Origin: a virus
Length of the DNA stretch: 21,159 bases
IMG/VR virus record: IMGVR_UViG_3300010149_006012
Span: 1-21,159 of that record
Reading direction: 5' to 3' (one strand)
The notes under the pieces are model-generated. The model was given only the letters and a program-made list of their open reading frames with translations, did no database searches and had not been told where the DNA came from. Shown here piece by piece: positions 7,420 through 13,784 of this stretch (positions are counted from its first letter, which is position 1; every line of letters begins with the position of its first letter). The position numbers and the translations under genes were made by a program.

Positions 7420-7737
7420 ATGACGTATCGCAAGCAAGACATGGATGCTTTAAAAAAGCAACTCAAGAAAGACCCAAGTTTTAATGCAAGAACTAAATCA
7501 AAAAGAAAAGTAGTTAAAAAAGAGTTTAAGAAAAACTTTGAATCTAAAAAAACAGTCATAAAGTGGAACTATAAAGTTAATGACATTGTAGGATGTCCTT
7601 ATTTGAGTGGGGATCCAATCGGACTAATAGTTTCTGATACTACTTATTTTGGTAGAAAAGTAGAGACAAACACGTTCTTTGTTCTTGTCGGCTGTAAAGT
7701 AGTTCAGATGAGTGGACAACATATTAAAAAACTATGA
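7420..7737 (+). CDS. Basic small protein with C-terminal SH3-like domain
   Basis: 105 residues. The first half is highly basic (KSKRKVVKKEFKKNF region, about 27-41), consistent with nucleic-acid binding. The second half (about 50-105) is a predicted small beta barrel: NDIVGCPYL, GLIVSDTTYFG, TNTFFVLVGCKV. The NTFFVLVG stretch resembles NTFLLVLVG in the protein at 17570, suggesting distant relatives within this genome. It has its own promoter on each side, so it is a single-gene unit. Function unknown. Confidence 0.8.
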   Translation: MTYRKQDMDALKKQLKKDPSFNARTKSKRKVVKKEFKKNFESKKTVIKWNYKVNDIVGCPYLSGDPIGLIVSDTTYFGRKVETNTFFVLVGCKVVQMSGQHIKKL

Positions 7738-7768
7738 GCGTGCAATTAGTTTTTACTTAAAATATAAT
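7738..7768 (+). promoter_or_regulatory. Phage promoter, box GCGTGCA - 18 - TATAAT
   Basis: GCGTGCA (7738-7744) begins immediately after the TGA of the preceding gene; 18 bases; TATAAT (7763-7768). Drives the RadA-like gene at 7812. Confidence 0.8.
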
Positions 7769-7811
7769 ATTAAAGAATTAAACATTTAAAAATTAAAAAA
7801 GGATTTATTTT

Positions 7812-8561
7812 ATGAAGCTTAACGTTAAAAACGACAAAATTGTTTTTGGAACCAATATCCTTGATGTTAGAATTCCAGATCAACTTCGAAAAAGAAACAA
7901 ATGTGGTGTCCCGTTTATTGATGATGCTTTTGGTGGAGAAGGTTTTACACCTTCAACTATTTCTTTATTTACTGGTGAGCCAGGAGCAGGTAAAACTACT
8001 CTCATGCTTACACTTGCTGATGCTTTAACTGCTCAAGGTTATGTTTGTTTGTTTAATACGGCAGAAGAAAGTTTATATCAAGTAAAACTTACATGTGAAC
8101 GTCTTGATATTCGAAGCGGCTTTGTTGCAGGACAAGAAACATATGTCCCTCGTTTGCTTTCACAATGTTCAGCACTAAGAGCTAAATTTCCTAATCGTCC
8201 TTTCTTTCTAATTGTTGATTCATTGCAAACTCTTAATGATGGTAAATACGGTGAAGATCATACAAACGGTCAATCAGCAGTTAGAGCATTACAGTTATTA
8301 ACAGATTATGCAAAAGAGCATTACGTAAACGTTATTTGTATTGGACAAGTTAATAAAAGCGGAAACATGGCTGGTTCTCAAAAGCTTAAACATATGGTTG
8401 ATGCCATGCTTCATCTTTCAATCGAAAAGAAAGATGAAGATTTCAAAGGATTACGTGTTCTAGAAACTGTAAAAAATCGTTTTGGTGGTGCAGGCTGGAC
8501 TTTCTTTATGGATTTAAAACAAAACGGCTTTGAAGAAGTTGCTAGAATTGGAGCTAGATAA
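7812..8561 (+). CDS. RadA/Sms-like RecA-fold ATPase core
   Basis: RecA-family ATPase. Walker A GEPGAGKTT (55-63), Walker B FFLIVDS (131-137), the IGQVNKSGNMAGSQ stretch (178-190) that matches the IGHVTKEG.IAGP region of RadA, and KNRFG (221-225), the RadA hallmark motif. Bacterial RadA (about 450 residues) also has an N-terminal four-Cys zinc finger and a C-terminal Lon-like domain; both are absent, leaving the 249-residue motor. RadA promotes branch migration and processing of recombination intermediates, and this form may do the same as a minimal helicase; an alternative is a DnaB-type helicase core, but KNRFG argues against it. Shine-Dalgarno AAAAAGGA. The stop is followed at once by the next ATG (TAATAATGG). 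Confidence 0.9.
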   Translation: MKLNVKNDKIVFGTNILDVRIPDQLRKRNKCGVPFIDDAFGGEGFTPSTISLFTGEPGAGKTTLMLTLADALTAQGYVCLFNTAEESLYQVKLTCERLDIRSGFVAGQETYVPRLLSQCSALRAKFPNRPFFLIVDSLQTLNDGKYGEDHTNGQSAVRALQLLTDYAKEHYVNVICIGQVNKSGNMAGSQKLKHMVDAMLHLSIEKKDEDFKGLRVLETVKNRFGGAGWTFFMDLKQNGFEEVARIGAR

Positions 8562-8563
8562 TA

Positions 8564-8896
8564 ATGGTTAAAGCTATCCTGATCTTTATGTTAGGATCAA
8601 CATTCGCTTTTTTACAAAACAATATGCAATTTATTGTTCCTGAATGGAAAGATAAATCTTTGCTTATAGCACTAGTATTTGCTGTACCTACAAGCTTGTG
8701 TTATATACATTCATATGGATTCTTTGTAAATCAATATGCTTCAGCATGGTCTGGCAAGTTTATACTATTTGGTATATCTTATATGTTGTCACCACTTTTA
8801 ATTTTTACTTTTCTAGGTGAGTCTCCGTTTAATCTTAAAACAATGTTGTGTATGTTATTGAGTATTGTTATTGTGACAATCCAAGTTAAACTATAA
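8564..8896 (+). CDS. Small four-helix inner-membrane protein, DMT-like
   Basis: 110 residues with about four hydrophobic segments: roughly 3-20, 32-55, 65-85 and 90-108. The end of segment three, LIFTFLGES, and the following segment recall the last part of drug/metabolite transporter (EamA/DMT) halves, but similarity is only in style. No signal for secretion beyond membrane insertion. It starts 2 bases after the RadA-like gene, so it is translationally coupled, an odd pairing for a DNA-repair ATPase. Function not recognised. Confidence 0.78.
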   Translation: MVKAILIFMLGSTFAFLQNNMQFIVPEWKDKSLLIALVFAVPTSLCYIHSYGFFVNQYASAWSGKFILFGISYMLSPLLIFTFLGESPFNLKTMLCMLLSIVIVTIQVKL

Positions 8897-8927
8897 GCGT
8901 GCATTTTGTTTCTTTTTATATTATAAT
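8897..8927 (+). promoter_or_regulatory. Phage promoter, box GCGTGCA - 18 - TATAAT
   Basis: GCGTGCA (8897-8903) directly after the TAA of the membrane protein gene; 18 bases; TATAAT (8922-8927). Drives the MoxR gene at 8975. Confidence 0.8.
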
Positions 8928-8974
8928 AAATCATAATTTACAATCAATCAATTTTTTAAAAGGAATATTAAAAT

Positions 8975-10063
8975 ATGAATATTTCAAGTTTTATTTCAAT
9001 TGCTTCTAAACTTCCTCCTCATATTGCTATTCTCATGAGAGGTTCTACTGGTATCGGTAAATCTGCAATTACAGCACAAATTTCTCAAAACATTGAATTA
9101 CCTCTTATTGACGTTCGTGGTTCAACTATGACTGAAGGTGACGTTGGTGGATATCCTGACGTTGAAGGTATGAAAAATAAAAAGGTTATGACTTTCTGTA
9201 TGCCAAGTTGGTTTATCCGTGCTTGTGAAGAGCCGGTTGTCCTGTTTCTTGATGAATTAAATCGTTCTTTACCTGCTGTACAGCAAGCTTTCTTTCAAAT
9301 TGTTCTTGATCGATGCTTAGGTAATGATGAGTTTGGTAATTCATATCAACTCCATCCTGAAACACGTATCTTTGCAGCTGTTAATCATGGTAGTGAATAT
9401 GATGTCAATGAAATGGATCCAGCCTTGTTAAGACGTTTTTGGACTGTTGATATTCATCCTTCACCTGAAGACTGGTTTGCTTGGGCAAAGAAAAATAATG
9501 TTGATCCTTTAATCATTGAGTTTTTAACTACAAGAACATTACATCTTTCACCTGAGCCGAGCAGTTTTGAACCAGGTTCTGTTTTTCCTACACCTGCTAG
9601 TTGGACTCGATTTGATGAAAGCTTAAAATTTGCAGGTATTGATTTGCTAAAATCAGGTAAAAAAGGTGAAGGAAAAGCTTTAATTTTTAATCTTGCTAGT
9701 GGCTTTATTGGTAATCCAACAGCAATAGAGTTTTCTGACTTTATTGAAAAGTATGAAGTTAATATTACACCAGAAGATATTTTAAATCGCTTTGATGATG
9801 TTAAAGAAAAAGTTGAGCAAATGTCTAATGATCGATTAAATCTTCTTATTGAAAGATTAGCAGAGTATGGTAAGACAAACGATTGGGATGTTACTCAAGG
9901 TGAAAATGCATCTAAACTCGGTAGAATGATTTCTGAAGAAATGCTATTACACATGTGGAATAAAGTTACAGAAACTAAAAACATTAAAACAATTCAGAAT
10001 TTCCATAAGTTTATCGGGAATTACCTTGTTGAAGTAGTTAATAATAGTAAAAATCTAAGTTAA
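8975..10063 (+). CDS. MoxR-family AAA+ ATPase
   Basis: AAA+ chaperone-like ATPase. Walker A GSTGIGKS (23-30), Walker B VVLFLDELNR (88-97), sensor 1 in AAVNHG (Asn137), arginine finger LLRRFW (151-156), then an alpha-helical lid and a C-terminal helical region to 362. MoxR proteins normally work with a von Willebrand factor A partner to remodel or activate other proteins. Such a partner is encoded next at 10147, so the pairing is strongly supported by context. The target is unknown; candidates are host complexes or phage assembly intermediates. Each partner has its own promoter of the shared class, so the two can be expressed together. Shine-Dalgarno AAAAGGAAT. Confidence 0.92.
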   Translation: MNISSFISIASKLPPHIAILMRGSTGIGKSAITAQISQNIELPLIDVRGSTMTEGDVGGYPDVEGMKNKKVMTFCMPSWFIRACEEPVVLFLDELNRSLPAVQQAFFQIVLDRCLGNDEFGNSYQLHPETRIFAAVNHGSEYDVNEMDPALLRRFWTVDIHPSPEDWFAWAKKNNVDPLIIEFLTTRTLHLSPEPSSFEPGSVFPTPASWTRFDESLKFAGIDLLKSGKKGEGKALIFNLASGFIGNPTAIEFSDFIEKYEVNITPEDILNRFDDVKEKVEQMSNDRLNLLIERLAEYGKTNDWDVTQGENASKLGRMISEEMLLHMWNKVTETKNIKTIQNFHKFIGNYLVEVVNNSKNLS

Positions 10064-10069
10064 ATTAAT

Positions 10070-10100
10070 GTGTGTAAAATTATAAATTAAATTATATAAT
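10070..10100 (+). promoter_or_regulatory. Phage promoter, box GTGTGTA - 18 - TATAAT
   Basis: GTGTGTA (10070-10076), one base off the common GCGTGTA, 18 bases, TATAAT (10095-10100). It starts 6 bases after the MoxR stop and lies 46 bases before the ATG at 10147. Confidence 0.65.
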
Positions 10101-10146
10101 AAACTCATAAGGACCTATTATCAACTTTAATTTAAAAGGACTTACA

Positions 10147-11442
10147 ATGAAAGATACAACAAGTAATGATCTGCCTGTAGCAGACGCAGAAGTATCTCAA
10201 GAAAAACTAGACAACTTTAAACTATCAAATCATTTAGTTGAATTATTATGGAACGAACCTTTTTACAGTTCTATTCTTAGAAACTTATCTAAAGTAGAAA
10301 CAGATCAAATTCCAACTGCAGGTGTTCTTGCAAAAGACGGTAATATTACAATGTGGTGGAATAGAAGATTTCTTGCTGGTTTAAAACCTAGACAAGTTAG
10401 AGGTCTATTAAAACATGAATGTTTACATTTAGTATATCAACATACTACTGAAAGACGTAAAACTCCTCATATTATATGGAATTATGCAACAGACTTAGCT
10501 ATTAATAGCACAATTCCTTATGAAGAGCTTCCTGAAGGTGGATTAGTTCCTGGTTATAAACTTCCGCCCTTATCAAAAGAAGTTGTAAACAAAATGACAT
10601 CAAAGCAACTAAAAATGCATAAGAAGCTAAGTGAATTAATCTTTAACTTGCCTCCAGATAAAACATCAGAGTTTTACTTTGAAAAGCTGCAAGAAGACAA
10701 AGATCTTGCTGAAGAACTTGAAAACGGTGGTGAATGCCCTATTACTGGTATGGGCTTTGATGACCATGAAGGATGGGATGAATTATCTGATGCAGAAAGA
10801 GAAATGGTTTCTCAAAAAATTAAAGAAGCATTAAAAGGTGCAGTAAATGAAGCTAATTGTAAAGGATGGGGATCTGTTTCTGCTCAGCGTGCTTCTGAAT
10901 TAAATAAAATGATTTCAAGAACTATTAACTGGAAAGATATATTACAGACTTTCTGTGGTTTTGCAAGACGTGATGAAAGACAATCTTCAAATAAACGTTT
11001 AAATAGAAAGTATCCTTTTATTCATCCTGGTAGCAAGAAATTATATAAGCCGAGAATTGCTGTGTATGTTGATGAAAGTGGTTCAATGGCAGACCAATAT
11101 CTAGAAATTTTTTATTCTGAACTTGAAAACCTAAGTAAAAGAACAGACTTCTATCTTTATAAATTTGATGCTGAAGTTAATGATAAAGAAGGATTCTTGT
11201 GGAAGAAAGGTAAACGCATGAATATTTCTAGATCAATGTGTGGAGGCACAAGCTTTCATGCTGTAACAAAACATGCATTAAAGAATAAGAAAAAATTTGA
11301 TGGTTATATCATCTTTACAGATGGTGAAGCTGATAAACCAAAACCTTCAGTAGGACTTAAAAGAGCATGGCTTTTATATCCTGGCGTTAGTCTTGCATTT
11401 AATAAAGACAAAGCTGATACCCTAATCTCCATGAAAAACTAA
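10147..11442 (+). CDS. Metallopeptidase-like / VWA domain protein (DUF2201 type), MoxR partner
   Basis: 431 residues with two parts. N-terminal: LLKHECLHLVYQH with HExxH at 90-94 and NYATDLAIN (112-120) as the expected downstream ligand region, the pattern of DUF2201-type putative metallopeptidases. C-terminal: a von Willebrand factor A domain with a complete MIDAS, DESGS (309-313), GGTSF (366-370) and TDGE (391-394), which binds a divalent ion and partner proteins. The AAA+ MoxR gene just upstream is the usual companion. Acts in the cytoplasm (no signal or membrane segment). Protease activity is possible but not shown by sequence alone. A small gene follows after 11 bases. Confidence 0.9.
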   Translation: MKDTTSNDLPVADAEVSQEKLDNFKLSNHLVELLWNEPFYSSILRNLSKVETDQIPTAGVLAKDGNITMWWNRRFLAGLKPRQVRGLLKHECLHLVYQHTTERRKTPHIIWNYATDLAINSTIPYEELPEGGLVPGYKLPPLSKEVVNKMTSKQLKMHKKLSELIFNLPPDKTSEFYFEKLQEDKDLAEELENGGECPITGMGFDDHEGWDELSDAEREMVSQKIKEALKGAVNEANCKGWGSVSAQRASELNKMISRTINWKDILQTFCGFARRDERQSSNKRLNRKYPFIHPGSKKLYKPRIAVYVDESGSMADQYLEIFYSELENLSKRTDFYLYKFDAEVNDKEGFLWKKGKRMNISRSMCGGTSFHAVTKHALKNKKKFDGYIIFTDGEADKPKPSVGLKRAWLLYPGVSLAFNKDKADTLISMKN

Positions 11443-11453
11443 GGCAACATAAA

Positions 11454-11618
11454 ATGTTATATCACTTCAAAGGTGAAACTTTTAAACTAGAAAACAAATC
11501 TGAAAATATTAAACTATATCACAAAGCTGTTAATAAATGGTCCAGTGGTTGGACATACGTTGGCACTTTTAACACAGAAGATAAAGCACAAGCTGCTGCA
11601 AGACAATACACACTTTAA
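11454..11618 (+). CDS. Small protein, 54 residues, unknown
   Basis: ATG 11454 to TAA 11618, 54 residues, 11 bases after the VWA gene with an AAGGC-type weak ribosome site. The sequence has a Trp-containing strand pair (NKWSSGWTYVGTF, 27-39) and an Ala-rich end (DKAQAAARQYTL). No cysteines and no membrane segment. Probably co-transcribed with the MoxR partner gene. Supported by position, a clean frame filling the gap, and codon use like its neighbours. Confidence 0.65.
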   Translation: MLYHFKGETFKLENKSENIKLYHKAVNKWSSGWTYVGTFNTEDKAQAAARQYTL

Positions 11619-11648
11619 ATAAAACTATACTTAAAAAGGAAAAATAAC

Positions 11649-11882
11649 ATGGCACAATTAAAACGATATCAATTAACTTTACGTAACCACGGACTTCGAG
11701 ATTATGACGTTGAAAAGGTCAAATATGTTTTTGAGTCTTCATCACCTAGAGACGCAATTCGTAGAGTAAGTAAAGTATATTCTCTATGTGAAAGAAATAA
11801 TGTTCGAATCTCTTACTATGCTAAACAATTCTTAGAAGCGTTAGCAATTTCTGCAGAAACTGACTTACACGAAGTTAAGTAA
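11649..11882 (+). CDS. Small basic protein, 77 residues, unknown
   Basis: Good Shine-Dalgarno (AAAAAGGAAA) ahead of ATG 11649. Begins MAQLKRYQLTLRNHG and contains a helical middle (SPRDAIRRVSKVYSLCERNNV, split by short loops), net basic in the N-terminal half. It may bind nucleic acid, but no known motif is seen. It lies 30 bases after the 54-residue gene and ends just before the promoter of the ligase gene. Confidence 0.78.
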   Translation: MAQLKRYQLTLRNHGLRDYDVEKVKYVFESSSPRDAIRRVSKVYSLCERNNVRISYYAKQFLEALAISAETDLHEVK

Positions 11883-11888
11883 TATTAA

Positions 11889-11919
11889 GCGTGTATTTTG
11901 TTTGTTTTTATTTTATTAT
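11889..11919 (+). promoter_or_regulatory. Phage promoter, box GCGTGTA - 18 - TATTAT
   Basis: GCGTGTA (11889-11895), 18 bases, TATTAT (11914-11919), with a further TATAAT just downstream at 11919. Six bases after the preceding stop; drives the DNA ligase gene at 11959. Confidence 0.75.
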
Positions 11920-11958
11920 ATAATATAATTTGCTCCAACTAAAACAAAAGGATATAAC

Positions 11959-13257
11959 ATGGATTTAAATATTGTATATGACTTTATCAAAGAAATGAAT
12001 TCTTCCACATCATCTAATGATAAGATTGATTTAATTAGATTTGCAAAACCTGAAGTTAGAAAAGTTTTGTTCTATACATACAACACATTTCAGCAATACA
12101 ATATTACACCTAAGGTATTAGACAAAAGACCAGATCTTTGCAACAAGCATACTAAATTTGCTTCTGTTTTTGAATTACTAGATTCTTTGAATAATAGGAT
12201 GATTACAGGACATAAAGCAGTAGAGGAAACAAACGGATATTTGTTTAACAATCCAGAATCAAAGTCTCTATTATATTTAATGCTCGAAAGAAATCTTAAA
12301 GTTAGAGCTTCTGTTAAACTTATTAACAAGGCTTTACCAAAGTTTATTCCTGAGTTTAATGTAGCTTTAGCTAACAAGTATGATGAAAAAACAAAAAAGA
12401 AAGTCGACTTACAGAAAGATGTTTGGTATGTATCAAGAAAACTTGACGGTGTTCGTTGCCTTATCGTGGTTAACGAAAAAGGAAAAGCAAAATCATTCTC
12501 AAGAGCAGGAAAACAATTTCATACACTATCCTTGGTAGAAAAAGAAATTGAAAGTTTAGGTATTAAAAACGTAGTTTTTGACGGTGAAATGTGTATTGTA
12601 AATGAAAATGGTGACGAAGATTTTCAAAATGTAATGAAAGAAATAGGTCGCAAGGATCATACAATACAGACGGGATTATTTCAAGTATTCGACTTCATTC
12701 CGTTAGAAGTTTTTAATAATGGAATATCTACTGAAAGCTTGTTTTCTTGTAGACTTAATGCTTTGAAAGTTCTTTTATCTTATCATAAAGATCTAAGGTA
12801 CATTAAAATTCTAAATCAATTTCCTTTTTTTAGTTTTGATGAGCTAGAAAGATATATACAAAAAGCATCTGATAAAAACTGGGAAGGAGTAATGATTAGA
12901 AAAGACGAACAATATAAAGGTAAAAGATCACATGATATCTTAAAAGTTAAAACATTCCATGATGCTGAATACAAAGTAAAAGAAATCATAACAGGCCCAT
13001 TTAGATATGTCAAAGAATGCATTGAAGTTGAAGAGGAAATGCTAAGTGCTGTATTGATTGAGCATAAAGGACATGATGTTAGGGTTGGTTCTGGATTCAC
13101 AATAGACCAACGAAAACATTTGTTTTTAAAACCTGAAGACATTTTAGATAAAATTATCACAGTTCAGTATTTTGAAGAATCGCAGAATCAAGAAGGTGGT
13201 TTTTCGTTAAGATTTCCAACAATTAAAGTTATCCACGGTGAAGAAAGAAAAATGTAA
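11959..13257 (+). CDS. ATP-dependent DNA ligase
   Basis: Seals nicks using ATP through a lysyl-AMP intermediate. Motif I KLDGVR (161-166) with the adenylated Lys161; motif Ia SRAGKQF (181-187); motif III VVFDGEM (205-211); motif IV EGVMIRK (309-315); motif V LKVK (328-331). Residues 1-150 are a helical N-terminal domain, and about 340-432 form the OB-fold, ending FSLRFPTIKVIHGE, which holds the expected RFP of motif VI. 432 residues is close to phage ligases of the T4 group (T4 ligase 487). Same block as the RadA-like ATPase and MoxR pair; likely acts in replication and repair. Shine-Dalgarno AAAAGGAT. Confidence 0.95.
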   Translation: MDLNIVYDFIKEMNSSTSSNDKIDLIRFAKPEVRKVLFYTYNTFQQYNITPKVLDKRPDLCNKHTKFASVFELLDSLNNRMITGHKAVEETNGYLFNNPESKSLLYLMLERNLKVRASVKLINKALPKFIPEFNVALANKYDEKTKKKVDLQKDVWYVSRKLDGVRCLIVVNEKGKAKSFSRAGKQFHTLSLVEKEIESLGIKNVVFDGEMCIVNENGDEDFQNVMKEIGRKDHTIQTGLFQVFDFIPLEVFNNGISTESLFSCRLNALKVLLSYHKDLRYIKILNQFPFFSFDELERYIQKASDKNWEGVMIRKDEQYKGKRSHDILKVKTFHDAEYKVKEIITGPFRYVKECIEVEEEMLSAVLIEHKGHDVRVGSGFTIDQRKHLFLKPEDILDKIITVQYFEESQNQEGGFSLRFPTIKVIHGEERKM

Positions 13258-13263
13258 AATATA

Positions 13264-13302
13264 GGGCTTGATACAATGAATAATGAGATTGTTGTATTAC
13301 CC
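13264..13302 (+). other. Imperfect hairpin in leader between ligase and membrane protein genes
   Basis: GGG-ATAC-AAT (13264-13276) can pair, with mismatches, with ATT-GTAT-CCC (13289-13302). No clear U-run follows. It may be a weak terminator or leader structure; the region has no box of the shared promoter class. Confidence 0.25.
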
Positions 13303-13350
13303 ATATGAATTATTAGAAAAACTAAACTTATAAATAAAAAAGGATAAATC

Positions 13351-13623
13351 ATGAAAACTCTTTTAATAGAAACGCTACTTGTATTTATTACATTCATTTT
13401 AGTCGGCATCTTATATACCCTTGATAATGCTAAAGTAGATATACATTCAGCACCACCAAAAGTTCAATCATATATTAATAAAAACTGTGAAGGTCAAAAG
13501 GATTTTATCAATAGCGGTAACATTAAATTATTTGTTAAAATGTCGAAACAAGGAGCTTTTTGTTCTTTACTATTTGCAAGATTCCCAACAGAGTTTATTG
13601 AAAGCAGTTCAGAAGTTAAATAA
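13351..13623 (+). CDS. Single-pass membrane protein, 90 residues
   Basis: N-terminal hydrophobic helix (about 4-24, LLIETLLVFITFILVGILYT) followed by a short soluble domain with two cysteines (about 46 and 71). Either an uncleaved anchor with the domain outside the inner membrane, or a signal anchor. Shine-Dalgarno AAAAAGGA. It stands alone: unknown leader upstream, a strong hairpin terminator about 50 bases downstream. Its position before the giant protein and its topology would suit a spanin- or superinfection-type role, but nothing specific is recognised. Confidence 0.75.
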   Translation: MKTLLIETLLVFITFILVGILYTLDNAKVDIHSAPPKVQSYINKNCEGQKDFINSGNIKLFVKMSKQGAFCSLLFARFPTEFIESSSEVK

Positions 13624-13670
13624 AAAAAGTAAGTCAATTGTATAAGAGACGTAAAATTAAATAACTAATT

Positions 13671-13695
13671 AAACCTGCTTTTTGCAGGTTTTTTT
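13671..13695 (+). terminator. Rho-independent terminator
   Basis: AAACCTGC (13671-13678), loop TTTTT, GCAGGTTT (13684-13691), then a continuing T-run to 13695. Perfect 8-base stem with a U-tract, placed after the membrane protein gene. Confidence 0.85.
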
Positions 13696-13709
13696 ATGCC
13701 TGCAAAAAG
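13678..13709. other. Alternative overlapping hairpin using the terminator's right arm
   Basis: CTTTTTGCAGG (13678-13688) and CCTGCAAAAAG (13699-13709) are perfect 11-base complements with a 10-base loop. They compete with the terminator stem for the same central arm. No U-run follows. Confidence 0.6.
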
Positions 13710-13763
13710 ATATATATAATTAAATCAATATCTGTATATAAAATTAAAAAAATAACAATAGTT

Positions 13764-13773
13764 TTGACGAAAC
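13764..13773 (+). promoter_or_regulatory. TTGACGAAAC element upstream of the giant gene
   Basis: TTGACGAAAC starts 21 bases before ATG 13785 and is followed by N3-AGG before the start. The identical ten bases occur at 17937, 22 bases before another ATG. TTG 13764 is in frame but lacks a Shine-Dalgarno, so I read this as a regulatory element rather than a start codon. Confidence 0.45.
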
Positions 13774-13784
13774 TAGAGGCAAGC

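Noticed and set aside
12090-13160. Minus-strand frames inside the ligase gene
   Set aside because: Antisense shadows of a confidently identified ligase; no ribosome sites or recognisable motifs.
13329-13336. T4 late promoter TATAAATA
   Set aside because: Only isolated matches (here and overlapping another box at 6077), expected by chance in AT-rich intergenic DNA; no consistent placement before late genes.
13764-13784. TTG as start of the giant gene
   Set aside because: No Shine-Dalgarno, and the same bases recur at 17937 where they cannot be a start codon. ATG 13785 has AGAGG.
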